Of a stretch of 64,000 nucleotides of DNA, positions 36,230 to 48,327 are shown in pieces (within the stretch, counting starts at the first letter, position 1; each line of letters opens with the position of its first letter). The notes below the pieces were generated by a model, which was not told the DNA's origin, did no database searches, and saw only the letters and a list, made by a program, of their open reading frames with translations. The translations under genes were made by a program, and so were the position numbers. This DNA comes from Hibiscus mutabilis (taxonomy: Eukaryota > Streptophyta > Magnoliopsida > Malvales > Malvaceae). The stretch is taken from positions 25,819,188 to 25,883,187 of the forward strand of contig CM033747.1 in the NCBI GenBank assembly GCA_019671005.1, written 5' to 3'.

Positions 36230-38847
36230 TAATTCCGGTAACAAAAAATTTACATCGAAAAGTCAAATTATAGTATTAACCCTTGACCAAGTGGTCAATT
36301 ATTGGATTATTGAACTCCAATTAAGTATTGATATTGATTAAGGATTCTATTGTAAACCTTAAAACTTGTCTTAGTGTCTAAATTGAGAAAATTGAAAGTT
36401 TAGGGACAAAAGTATAAAGAATGAGGAGTTGAAAAGCTAACCTTGCGATTAGCCCCTCCCCAAGCTTAATCACCACCTACATAGGATGCTTGTGTTAGCT
36501 TCCTTCAAGTGAAGAAAAGTTCAAATCAAGGAAAGGAAATAGAAAGAAAAAAAGAAAGAATTTACCGGTTGAAAAACCTATCACAACACTTCATCTCCTT
36601 CCTTCAACCACACACCTCAAGCAAGCACCTCCATTGTTAGTTAGGAAAAGCTTGAATTTTATTTTATTTCTTGATTTCAATTCAATCCTAGCGACCGAGT
36701 AAGCAAAAGCCCTCCATTGATTCATCAATTCCATGACCAACTTCTTGTTTAATTCCAAGTTTAAGAATCAAGGAACCCTAGAAATTCTCTAGGGATATCA
36801 TAGCTTATTCGTTATTGCTTTTCATAGCTATTAAGTTGCTATGAACCTATTATCGATATTGAAATCCTTGTAATTCCTATTTCTTTGTAGCTCAAGAGAA
36901 CCAAGGTGGAGAATCACCAAATCTTTCAAATCCCACCAAGCAAAAGAACAAGGGGGTTGTCATCTGGGAGCCCTAAAAGCCTTAGAAGTATCAATGAGTG
37001 TAGTCGAAGTCTCGGGATTGGCTAGGTGCCATTCCCGACTTCATCATATTGGTTTATTGCATTTCTGTCATTACAATAAAGGTGTGAATACATGAAAACT
37101 TTGTTGAAGGTATCATTGGTAAGCTTTGTTAAGCTTATTGCATTGTCATAATGATTATTGATTCTTGGCATTGTCATTGAATATTGTGAAAGGCCATATT
37201 GATCATGATATTTTTATATTGACAAGTTAATACTGTTATTGCTATTGTTATTGATATTGTTATTGTTATTGTCCTAATTATCGAATCCTTGGATACGAAT
37301 GGACATGAGATACAAATGGCATGCCATAGAATTCATGATCTCATTGGTATCGAGTGGACTACGGTCCTTGAGATAAGGCTCTATTTGGCGATGTTGGTGT
37401 GATGTGTTAGTGTTGGTTTTATTGGCGATGTTGGAGGATATTGACAATTTATTGTTGGCGATGTTGGTTGGGAATTCGCGTATCCACATTTACATGTTGA
37501 TCCAAGGAATTAAGATATTGAAATTATTGTTAAAACATTATTTGAGATGCACTTACATTGATATACATATTAATGTTATTATTACATTCACGTTATTATT
37601 GTTGACTACCTCACTAGGCTATATAAGCCTAATGCATCTCATTTCCATGCATTTTTAGGTTAAAAGTTAGTCGGATCAAGGATCGGAGCAAGGACGTTTT
37701 TGGAAGCAAGTCACCAAGTCACATGTAATGTAAACTTTGTCCTTAAACTCTTAGAAAGGTGGCATAGGGTCTAGACATGTTAGCTTGGCCCCATTTTGTG
37801 TGTATATAATGCTCACCATGTTGAAAAGGTTTAAGTATAAAATATGGCATGTTGAATGTTGATAAAAGTGTTAAAAATGGACTATAATGCACTAACATGT
37901 GAAATCATGGTAAATGGGTTCGAAAAGGCATGAAACTTGACATGTGTACAAATTAAGTGGCTAAAAACTTACTCGTAAAATTTGGTAATATTTGGATAAG
38001 GTTAAGATGCCTAAATTGATTAAAAACTAGATAAAACTTGTCATTACAGACCTTGTAGTACCGATACGGGTGATGGCATATCGGTACGGCCTTGCATATT
38101 TTGTCGGTTTAGCATTGGCGTATCGGTATGGGTCTTAGCCACTAGAAAATATTGCAACACCGTACCGATCCTAAAAGTTGACCTTCTAAAAGTTGACCAT
38201 GCTTACCGGTACCCAGTATCGGTATGAGCTTAAAGACAATAACTATTTTAACGGTCAAAGTTTGCGTACTGATACGACCCTTGTCGTTTCAGTACGGTTG
38301 GTCAGTTCTGAAATTTAAAACCAGCATAGCGTACCGATATGGATGAACCTGTACCGGTACGGTCCCTTTTGTTTATAACTTATTTATCGATCATGATATA
38401 GGCGTACCAATACGACCTACTTGAGTATCAGTACGGAGGCAGGTAAGTTAGTCAAAAGGTTATTTGGAAAGTCTCTGAAAGTTGTAATTTGGTCACTGAA
38501 TTTTTTAAAAGGCTTAATTGAAGGTACAATGAACTCTGATTGTTCTAAAAATTTACACACAAGATATTGTTGCATCAAATTTTGTACTAATAATCCCAAT
38601 TGAGGTCCAGTCCCTATAATTTTATAAAATTACAATTTAGTCCATAAATTTTTATAAGTTACCAAGTGATCCCTAAGTATAATTTGATTAAGTTTACATT
38701 GATCATAATCATCTATTGCATTGAATTAGTATCATTAATCCATTGTTTATCGTACAAGTAATCGTAAATGAGAAACCAATCGCTGTATTGTTAACCCATA
38801 ACACTTTTCGACCTAGATTCCTACCAGACTGGGAAGAGGGTGTTACA
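36230..38847. mobile_element. TGTAACACCC-type element, copy 2, inside the LINE
   Basis: The right end is CTACCAGACTGGGAAGAGGG then TGTTACA at 38847, the reverse complement of the left end of copy 1. LINE coding resumes directly after it. The left end near 36230 (AATTCCGGTAAC..) matches the interior side of the other terminus of copy 1 but has lost TGTAACACCCC. It contains the shared block GGCATGCCATAGAATTCATG (37318-37337), a TTATTG-rich stretch (37190-37275) and the palindrome cluster (38059-38440). No protein. Target duplication is not resolved. Confidence 0.72.
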
Positions 38848-40560
38848 ATCAAACCAGAACAACACGCTCCCACCATACCCACTTTTCCAAAGAAAATTTG
38901 ATGCATCCATATGAGCAGCCACCATCTCGCTACATGGAGAAGATACAATATGTTTCCAAACGATCGACATTGCACCACTGTTAGAAGTATTAAATCGCCA
39001 CCACTGGACATTTTCCCCGTACTTGGCCACAATAAGAGCGTGCCATGACGAATTTGTATCTATGGCGTACCTCCAAGACCATTTGGACAACAATGCTAAA
39101 TTTTGAACATGTAAATCCGCCACCCCAAGAACCTTAATACTACGCGGTCGACACACAACCTCCCAAATAATGCGACTCATCTTGCATTGAAGGCAATGCC
39201 ACCCCAAAGAAATGCTCGATGTATCTTATCAATGGTTGTGATAACTCCCTTAGGGACTAAAGATATCCCCATATAATACATCGGTAGTGATGAGAGAACC
39301 GAATTCACCAACGTGATGCGAGCAATAAACAATAGAGATGTACTAGTCTACCCAGCCAACTTCCTACGAAAATTCACTATAACTGGCTCCCATATTGCCT
39401 TGCTCCTTGGATTAACACGCAATGGCATCCCTAAATACATAAACGACATCTCACCCTTTCGACAACCAATGATCATAGTGACTGAGTTAAAGATATCACT
39501 ATCCACTCCAAAGGCAAACAATAAAGATTTACTGAAATTTATCTTTAAACCCGAACAAAATTGGAAGCAATGTAACAAACGATGAACATTCTGAGCACAA
39601 TCTATTGAGGCCTCAAAAAACAATATGGTGTCATCCACAAATTGTAAATGCGAGATCGAAATACCTAACATAACTTTTACATCACGAATCACCCCAATCG
39701 TGGAAGTTGAAACCAACATCTGATGCAATGCCTCTGAGACAATGACAAACAACAAAATCGACAACAGACAGGCCTGACGTAACGCTCTTCCCATCCCTAA
39801 CTCCTTAGTTGTACATCCACTCAATAACGTTGACATACTAACCATGCTAATGCATTCCCAAATCCAAGAACCCCATGTCGAATTAAAGCCCATATATTGC
39901 AAGACATGATTAAGAAATTCCCATTGCACACAGTCATATGCTTTCGCAAAATCAAGCTTAAGCACAAATGTACCACTACTACTACTCTATCGTCCTATAG
40001 AATGTATGACTTTATTGGCTAACAAAATCTGACCCACAATTTTCAGCCCTTTACAAAAGCCGTTCGAGAATCACTTATTATCCCGTTCAACACTCTCTAT
40101 AACTAACTTGTCAATAATTTTGCCAGAATCTTGTAAACAAATTTCACCAAACTGATTGGCCTTAACTTCCCCAACGTTATCGGCGAATCAACCTTCGAAA
40201 ATAGCACCAAGAAAGTGCATTTTGCACCCTTTGGGAATTTTTCCAAACACATGAAAACTATGTAGAAAACTCATGTCCTCCAAATGCACAAGGTCCCAAT
40301 ATTTCTTGTAGAAATCGAAACTAAAACCATTTAGACTTGGAGCTTTGGAACCATCGCAACTCCATACAACCTCCTGGTCCTCCTCCATCATGAATGAAGC
40401 TATCACTGTCACACTCAGCCTGGAAAAACACCCTAAAAGAACCCTCAAACACCCATTCACTCTGCCGTACATCCTTTGCAAAATGCTTACTAAACTCACA
40501 AACCCAAAAAGACCAAAGTCGACCCAGATCAGTCTCCCACTAGCCATTAACACGCAGACC
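38848..40560 (-). pseudogene. LINE reverse transcriptase, broken
   Basis: Frame 39965-39348 carries KLDFAKAYDCVQWEFLNHVL, the catalytic LQFVDDTILFF (FVDD near 39641-39630), GLKINFSKS and YLGMPLR. Frame 40553-40188 carries the upstream DGSKAPSLNGFSFDFYKKYW block. Frame 39207-38848 carries the thumb/connection part (LGVADLHVQNLALLSKWSWR). Plant L1 reverse transcriptase order. Confidence 0.87.
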
Positions 40561-40640
40561 CGATATATTATTTTGGACAGTAACTATCTTTATCGTTTTG
40601 TGAAAAAACGTAGTGTTACCGTCTCATAATCTCAACCATG

Positions 40641-43375
40641 TTGCACGCGATTTTTGGCACCACAAATCCCCTCTAAAATCATATTTTGCTTATGCCTCAT
40701 ATGACAATTTGGTTATCTTATTAGTTGTAAGATAAGCTATTTAAGCATTCAAAATGCCTGATATTGTATTTCTATGATTAAAATGCATGGACTAATTTAC
40801 CATTTGCATTTAGCTTGAATTTGTTTTGATTGATTAGTCTCTAGATCTAATGTTATTAAAACTTTAAATGAGTATTGAATTGGAATTCGTTAAAGGTGAA
40901 CATGTAATGAACTAGTTTCATAATTTGAGGTTGACTTATAGCTTTTAAAGAGAATAATTATTTTTACTGCCTGACGTAGAGATTTAGAATAGTTTACTAA
41001 ACTTTCTCAGACTAAGAAGAATACTAGCTTTGCTTCATAAAATCTACCGAAGCTTAACTCACCACTTTTGTTCGTACGTTAAAACTGGGTTAGGGTCTTG
41101 CTCAATCTAAAATCACTCAATTAAGCATAGGATAACTGATGACATGATACTCAAGACTTGTACATCAATTAAAAATACGAATGATAATATACATTACTGC
41201 TCTAGTACTACTCACAATTATGATTAAGTGATACAAGTCAACAGATTTAGTGTAATCCTACGGCTACAAGATTAGCCCGTAAAAAGAAGAAGAAAACATC
41301 CTACGACTCTAAGATTAGCCCACAAATATGAAAGGCTTGCTAGTCACTTCCACGGACTAAATGTGCATAGTAAAGCGACCAAGAAGACGAAAGGTTCGCT
41401 AGCCACTTCCATAAACTAAGTATGCATAGTAAAGTGACCAAGAAGATGAAATGTTCGCTAGCCACTTCCACATACTAAGTGTTCATAGTAAAGTGAACAA
41501 GAAGATGAAAGGTTTGCTAGCCACTTCTACAGACTAAGTGTGCATAGTAAAGCAACCGCAAAGATGAAAGGTTCGCTAGCCACTTCCACATACTAAGTGT
41601 GCATAGTAAAGTAACTGCAAAGATGAAAAGTTCGCTAGCCACTTCCACAGTTAAGTGTGCATAGTAAAGCAACCAAGAAGATGAAAGGTTCACTAGCCAC
41701 TTCCACAATAAGTGAGCATAGTAAAGTGATCGGGAAAGAAAAAAGGTTCCATAGCCGCTTCCAAGTGCACGATAAAAGTATGCAAACAATTTTATAAAGA
41801 CCAAAGTGAGAAATATGTAAAACATGTTAGTTCATTTAATCACTTACAATCAATTTTTGCATTATTGAATTTGTTTGTTTCTATTCATATCAATTGAATC
41901 CATGCAAATGTAAATGTCAGAATAAACCTTTCAAGAAACCTGCTAATCATCTCTGGCCACCACAGTAAAAACATGTAAATTATGCACATTATCAATGAGA
42001 TTGGAGGTTTATGAGAAACCATTTAGGCTTGGAAGCAGAAAGGAAACTGGATTGGTTAAGAATTTTCCTAAATGCCAAACAACTTTTGGTTAATTAATGC
42101 AAGTTCCACACCAAAAAAATCGCTCATATTTAAGCGAACGCAGAATATGCTAAGCACTAATGTAAAACCCGCAAACCATTTTTACAATAGGGCAAGTGTT
42201 CTCGCCAGAAAACAAGCACCTACAAATAATATGAAAATTAGATTCATCTTATTTGTTATGGGATAAACTATTTAAGCGAACTCTCTTACCGCTCTTGTCA
42301 TTTCACGAGAACGACAATGAATTACACTACTTATAATTATAAAGAGCCAAACTATTTACACAAAGGAAAAGTAAATGTTAGCACTAGTGAACGTATTGCA
42401 TTAGTTGCTTGCCTCTCCAAGTTACATTGCTAAGTGTCCACCGATTCCAAGTAAGAGCATTATTAAATAATAAGTTAATAAATGTCCAAATAAGCGTATA
42501 GTGATCAAAATTAGCTCGCCCGAGGGGCAAGAATATCCCTATCCAAAATGAATATGTGAATACACAAGACAATATAGAACGAGTTAATGAATGGGTTAAC
42601 AATGCCGCTACAGGTTAGCAAGCACATCTCCTCCGCTTTTAAAAAGAAAATAAGTTCATGTGCAAAATAATAGTTTCCCATAATGCTTCCTAAAAACCTC
42701 GCTCCAAGTTTTGAGAGCCTCAACATCAGAGTATAATAGAAAGTAAATTAGTAAAATCCAAGTATTTACACTGCTTCAAGCACGAAAAAATTAAAATTTT
42801 AAAGCCCTTCAATGGGGAACTCTCTATCGCTCCAAGTTAGCGATGCGATAAAATATATACTCGCTCTAAAAATTGGCAAAACCGCTCCAAGATTGGTGAT
42901 GTTGCTTATAGTTAGCAAACTCTCTTATCGTTCTAAATTAACGATGCAACAAATATATATTTATATATAAATTTAAATCCAAAAAACTACCAATAACATA
43001 GGGGGCAAGCATGAACATATCATAAGTATATGTGTATTAGTTTCTATCTTCATTAAAAAATTCCATGAAGAAGCTCACATCAGGGGCAAGTTCGTGATAC
43101 TATTTCACGAGAAAGATGTCTATCAAATGTTCGCACCAGCGAACAACCATACACAAAAATGATAAGCGATAATCAAGCGAGCAATCCGAATCTACAAAAA
43201 TGAATCAATAATTTGCTTCTTATAATTTGAATTTCATAATTTAAACTTTATACCTTTCTCATCATTGGGGGTCGAGAATTCACTGCACAGGCAAGCCAAC
43301 TTTTTACAGGAACCTCGTTCGCATTTCCAAGCTTACGAAGGTCACTTTATAACCTTCCCTCGCTTGAGGGGCAAT
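40641..43375 (+). mobile_element. 3' non-coding interior of an LTR retrotransposon (gypsy-like)
   Basis: Placed by the LTR that follows and the purine-rich GCTTGAGGGGCAATTG just before it, the usual polypurine/LTR border. It contains the 59-bp minisatellite and short repeats of CGCTCCAAGTTAGCGATG (42830-42950). No coding region survives here; the left border is not defined. Confidence 0.5.
41330..41790. repeat. Minisatellite, about 8 units of 59 bp
   Basis: Units begin GAAAGGTTCGCTAGCCACTT, include GTGCATAGTAAAG and end AAGAAGAT. Starts at 41330, 41389 and 41448 give an exact 59-bp period; later units vary by a few bases and the last decays near 41790. Open frames over it are artefacts of the repeat. 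Confidence 0.93.
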
Positions 43376-43777
43376 TGTTAGTACATGTAAACCGCCACCA
43401 CGTGAACAACCAATCAACAGACCACCTGCGAACGTACTAGCAGGCCATAACCATGCAAACAACCAAATATGACCCATCGCAAACTCAATATGTAAACATA
43501 ACCTCGGACTACGTGACAATGCACGTGATCTACACTGACACCTGAGTCAAGATAACTCAACTCGCTAAGACACCTATTACCCTCGATTGAAACGTGTCTT
43601 CACCCTTTCCAATCCTTTATAAGGGACCATTCACCTTTAAAATAGGGTGTTCTTGACATAACTCGTATCCATAGATCACCAGATCCTTCTCATCCTTACC
43701 AAAAAAACACTCACTTGTCACTGTCCAAATCGTCGGGTTCCTCCACCGAAGGGTTTTGCACACTTTTGTGATCAACA
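43376..43777 (+). repeat. LTR of about 402 bp (3' LTR or solo remnant)
   Basis: Starts TGTTAGTACATG after a purine-rich GAGGGGCAAT border and ends GATCAACA. A TATA-like TTTATAAGG near 43617 and a GGGTTTTGCACACTTTTGTG leader look like U3/R/U5. No partner LTR lies in the window. Confidence 0.6.
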
Positions 43778-43789
43778 ATTTTAAATCAT

Positions 43790-46632
43790 GAGAGGATCAA
43801 AGTTTAATTAAATTTCGTTAATCTAAGTTTTTTCAATTAGAATTCTGGAAATTTCTTTATAATTGATGATTTTTCTTGGAAAATATTATTATAGATGAAT
43901 CTGTTATCGAGGAATCGACAACTCAAAAAGCTAGAGTTAATCTACCGAACGAGGAATCGTAATTCAGGATACTCCATAACGCTTCGGTATATCAGTGAGT
44001 GTAGTTTAAGATCTGGGATGACATAGTGTCATCTCAGTTTGTTATTGTTTGAATAAGATTATGTTTCCTTGTTATACATGGTGATATAATTCATGAAGCT
44101 TCCATAGAGCAAGCTTGGTGGCATTCATGGCATGGTATGGTAAGCTAAACTCGGTAAGCTTATTTATGTTTCATGAACATGACATGATACTACATGATAA
44201 GATATGGCATGGATATGAAACATGATAAACTATGGAACTATGTTTATGATATACAAGTTCATGAATATGATAAAAGGAAGCTAAGGCTCTATCATGCTAT
44301 GTTACAAGTTACAAGTTACATGAATCATGGAACTATGAAGTTGTAATATTATGGATCCTTTAGATATAAGTTTAATTTGGATACAATTGGCATGCCATAG
44401 AATTCATTGAGCTCATGTACGGATAGGCTAAGGTCCTTAGGTTACGACCCTTATACGGTGAGGTGGAGGGATGTGTGTTTCGGTCATTGGAGAGGATGGG
44501 GGATTGACCACTCATGGCTAGGCGATGTTGGTTGGGAATTTGTGTATCCATTGGTTACCATGATGGAAGGATAAAGATAAATTAAAACTATTTATTCACG
44601 ATTTATTCATGTACATGAAAATATAAATATGTATTGTTATTTGGTTAGTATGATATTCAAGGTAATTATATGGACATATATGCTATAACAAGAATCATGG
44701 CCATTGGTGCCACCCTTTTTGCTTTGATGTCAACTATGTGTATTTTATTCTATGTGTACTATTTTATAATAGCTAAGACAACTACCTTACTAAGCTTTGT
44801 AAGCTTACCATGTCTTTTTGCATGAATTTCAGGTCCTACCTCTTCGTAAATGTTTGGAATCGTATTTAGAGGTTGCAAGTCACATTCAATGGCATTGAGT
44901 AAGTTTTCTTCGCTAAACTCCTAGATGGTGGCATATAATTTAAGCATATCACCTTGAATTGTGATAGACATGATTTTTGATTGAAAATATGACATGAATA
45001 GATGACAAGTGATGCATTTGATTTACGGTATTATGTTATGATTGAAAACATGATATGCTAAACGATTAAGAAATTAGAATAAAACACTGCGAAAAGGGTA
45101 GAAATAGACATGCCATGCTACCATGTTAATTCATAATCAAGTAATGCTTGTTGTAAGGAAAGATAGGTCATGTTATGCAATTGTCATGTTTACTTGGGTA
45201 AGATTATAGGACATGATGTATGAAATAAATTCAAGGAAGAAAAAGAAGTCACACATGGTATATGCAATATAAAGTTTGATATATAAGGCATGTTAAAGGA
45301 CTTGACAAGAGTGTTCCACAAATGGTCTTTGGGAACCTATAACTAGATTAAGAAATTATATGTTAGAATCTATAAAGACATGTCATATGATAAACTCAAC
45401 ATGTTAGAAATATTGTGTATACATTTGGAATGGTTTGAACATGTTTTGGATAGGTTTGGAATCAAAATCGGTTATGTAAACTGCAATTTAGTGCAGGACG
45501 TACCGGTACCCTATCTAGTGCGTACCAATACGACAAGGCCAAAAATGACCATATAGTACAAAGTGTACCGGTACGGTCGACTGTATCGGTACCAATATTG
45601 GCTACTAGAATTTTATTTACTCGTGGCGTACCGATACGGTACCTTGGCGTATCAGTACTGGTGTATCGGTACAGGCCCTCATACCGGTATCAAAATTGGT
45701 TACTAAAATTTTAGAAAATATGAACATACTGGTATGGAACCCTTCAGTACCGATACAGATGGCAGTTAAGTTAGTTATACCTTAACTCAGTTTTAGAAAC
45801 TTTACATTTTAGTCCTAAGAAAAACATGTACTAATTGGATAAGTTATTTATGTCTAAAAGAGCTAAAAATTGACAAGTAGCCATGACTTCACACTAATTT
45901 CAAGAATATGTCCTTAATGTCTAAAAAGGACCGCAAATTTATCCAAATTACCATCTAGTCCCTAATTACTAACATGTTAATTAAATGAGTTCTAGACCTC
46001 CAAATGGGTTAAAAACTTATAGGTGAGTCTAAAAGGGCATGAAAAACAAGTATGTGAGTTTTAAATTTAGAAAATAACAGGAATTGCTAAAATTATAGTT
46101 TAGTTCTTTAAACTTTGTTTTCATTACAAAAGACCCCTAATTATGAAATCAAGGCTTAACATAAATTGACATGATTAATTGTATGGCATGTATGATCAAG
46201 TAAGTATGTTAGGAAAAGAATTTCTTAAATATGCCCTCGATTGTATGAAAGGACCTTAAATTCTCAAAAATTATGTTTCGGTCCCTATTTGGGAATTTAA
46301 GACTTTTAGTTTAATAATTAGGTTGGTTTTGACTCTATATGGTTAAACTCAATAGGAAATCATGGCAAGGCGTAAATTTGATATATATATTTTAACTTTT
46401 GAAAATTTACGATTTAGTCCCTAAGCTTTAAAAATTATGGAAAATGTCCCTAAACGATTAATATCAGAATTAATTGGTTTAAGACCTCTGATAAGTAATA
46501 GCTATGACTAGTTTTGGAATTAAGCATGTTTTCTAATTTGTATGACTTGTTTTGAATGCTCGATTTCTCTTATGTATTTTTCGGTAACATTCCTGATCTG
46601 GTTTTCTTCCAGACAGGGTAGGGGGTGTAACA
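43790..46632. mobile_element. TGTAACACCC-type element, copy 3, left end missing
   Basis: It shares with copy 2 the order ATCA(A/G)TGAGTGTAGT, the block GGCATGCCATAGAATTCATTG (44389-44409), GGCGATGTTGGTTGGGAATT (44521-44540), the palindrome cluster (45496-45770), and a right end with CCAGACAGGGTAGGGGGTGTAACA finishing at 46632. The first part is replaced by the LTR element. No credible protein. Confidence 0.65.
45496..45770. repeat. Cluster of degenerate palindromes, TGTAACACCC copy 3
   Basis: Repeated GTACCGGTAC, CGTACCAATACG, CGTACCGATACGG and GTATCGGTAC forms. Parallel clusters occur at 24713-25030 plus 31881-31960 (copy 1) and 38059-38440 (copy 2). Confidence 0.8.
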
Positions 46633-46724
46633 TTCCTGATCTGGTTTTCTTTCAGACATCTGGGCCTCACGCCGCTATGGTTGCCGATTTTTCTGGACTT
46701 ACGCTACTAAGGCTGCCGCATCAT

Positions 46725-46845
46725 GCCTGAAGGACTTACTGATGGCCCGAAGGACTTATCACCATGCTCGAAAGACTTAATGGTGGCCCGAAGGACTTAA
46801 CACCATGCCCGAAGGACTTACCGATGACCTAAAAGATTTATCATC
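46725..46845. repeat. Short tandem repeat of GCCCGAAGGACTTA units
   Basis: About six units of 18-23 bp (GCCCGAAGGACTTAACACCAT and variants). A TCACACCGTTATGGCTGCCG-like sequence appears on both sides (near 46668 and 46850). Confidence 0.8.
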
Positions 46846-46974
46846 TGGTCTCACACCGTTATGGCTGCCGTCATCTTCTTTTTTTTAGTAAATTCTTTGA
46901 CAATTCTTCAAATACCTGTCTAGAAATAAGCAAAAATTGGTATGCCTCTATCTATATGATGCATGCAATGTCGT

Positions 46975-47130
46975 GCTTTCTTTTTTCTTCTATTTTCTTT
47001 TTTCATTATTTTTTATTCTCTCTTTTCTCTCTTTTACCTCTTTCTTCTTCTTCTCTTTTTACCATCGATTTTCTCTCACTCTCTTTTCTTTCTTTCTTTC
47101 TTTTATTTCTTCTCTTTTTCTGTTCGCTCT
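46975..47130. repeat. Polypyrimidine tract 1 of element B
   Basis: About 155 bp nearly all T/C, corresponding to purine on the sense strand. Confidence 0.85.
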
Positions 47131-48327
47131 CTTTTTGTTCTAAAGCCTTACACCCTGAAAGGTCGTTCCTCAGATTTCTTCATCTCTTTACTTCTTCACT
47201 GTATGCTCTTAAATCCTTATTTGATCAATCACTTCGAATCTAGATTAACATGCTTTCAAACCTTTTATGCGAAAGGCTTTCTTGTCTTCGGGGTTATCAC
47301 CCGTCTTCATAAATGATCTTCTGGTTCTTATATTATTCTTATAAGAACCCTTGTCATCTTCTTCGCTTGGCGTTGCCCCATTCAACCACGGGCTCCACTG
47401 CTTTGAATTTTCTGACCCATCATACAGAGCCTTGATCTATTTCTAGTCACCAGGGTGAGCCAAAATGCTTCCATCCCCTGAGCTCATCCTTGATCTTCTC
47501 GTAGCATTTCGATCGGAACTAACTCTCGGTTCCTATGCTTTAAATTTCATCATCATGCATTTTTAAAGTAATGCAAAAGGCAATTTACTTGTGTATATTT
47601 CAAAAAAATAATGATTGTTTGAAAAGATAACAGTCATTTTGAAAATCACAACTTGGAAGGGATACCAAACATTTTGAAAACATTGTTTGGAACAAATGGT
47701 AAACATCATTTTTCTTTTTTCCTTTTTTCTAAGGACCAAACATTTTTAAAAAAAATTAATGTTTGGAGAATGTTAAACAAAATTTGAAGTATATTGCCAA
47801 ACATTTTAAAAACTAATGTTTGGGGGAAATGGTAAACATCAAAACTTTAGGAGAAAATGTCAAACCTTTTAAAACATGTTTGCCCCCAAAATATTAAACA
47901 CCATAGCACATATGCTTCAATTTGCCAGAGATCAACTCTAATGAAGCGCATATTTAGAAGATCTTGACCGTTGTGGAGATATATGCAAATTTATAGTTTC
48001 TTATGGTCTAATAGGCTTTTGAGAGAAACAACCCTACCTAGTTTCTACCCCGTTTAAGGTGGCTCTCTTAATCTCACTATCTCACCATGCCCCATCCTTC
48101 CCTCATTTAGGTGTCGATCAAGCACTTCGAAGTTTGACGTTCCTTGAAGCAAAGTTAACCCTTATAGGCGGAATGAAATCTGAAGAATTCTCATTCAACT
48201 TGGATATCTATGGTTGACTAGAATGGTCTTTGGGGGATTGTAATGTAGGCCTTTAGTTTATGGTTAAGTGAAACAGTATTTCTGTACTTGTGTAACTTGG
48301 ATATGCCCATTATTCCTTCCCTTTTTT

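Larger units (their letters stand above)
34695..40640 (-). mobile_element. L1-type LINE, degraded, split by a TGTAACACCC element
   Basis: Plant L1-clade non-LTR element with sense minus. The 5' part 40640-38848 holds reverse transcriptase; the 3' part 36228-34695 holds the zinc-binding region and an RNase H-like remnant. A T-run at 34695-34710 fits a poly(A) tail. It is truncated at the 5' end (no endonuclease seen) and has many stops. Confidence 0.83.

Noticed and set aside
41330..41790. Possible CRISPR-like array
   Set aside because: Whole units are similar, with no constant repeat separated by unique spacers, and the genome is eukaryotic.
41517..41825. 102-residue open frame with repeated WLANLSSLRLLYYAH text
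   Set aside because: Translation of the 59-bp minisatellite; repeat artefact, not a repeat protein.
46937..47316. Phe/Leu/Ser-rich open frames resembling membrane proteins
   Set aside because: They are translations of a T/C-only tract; no gene evidence.
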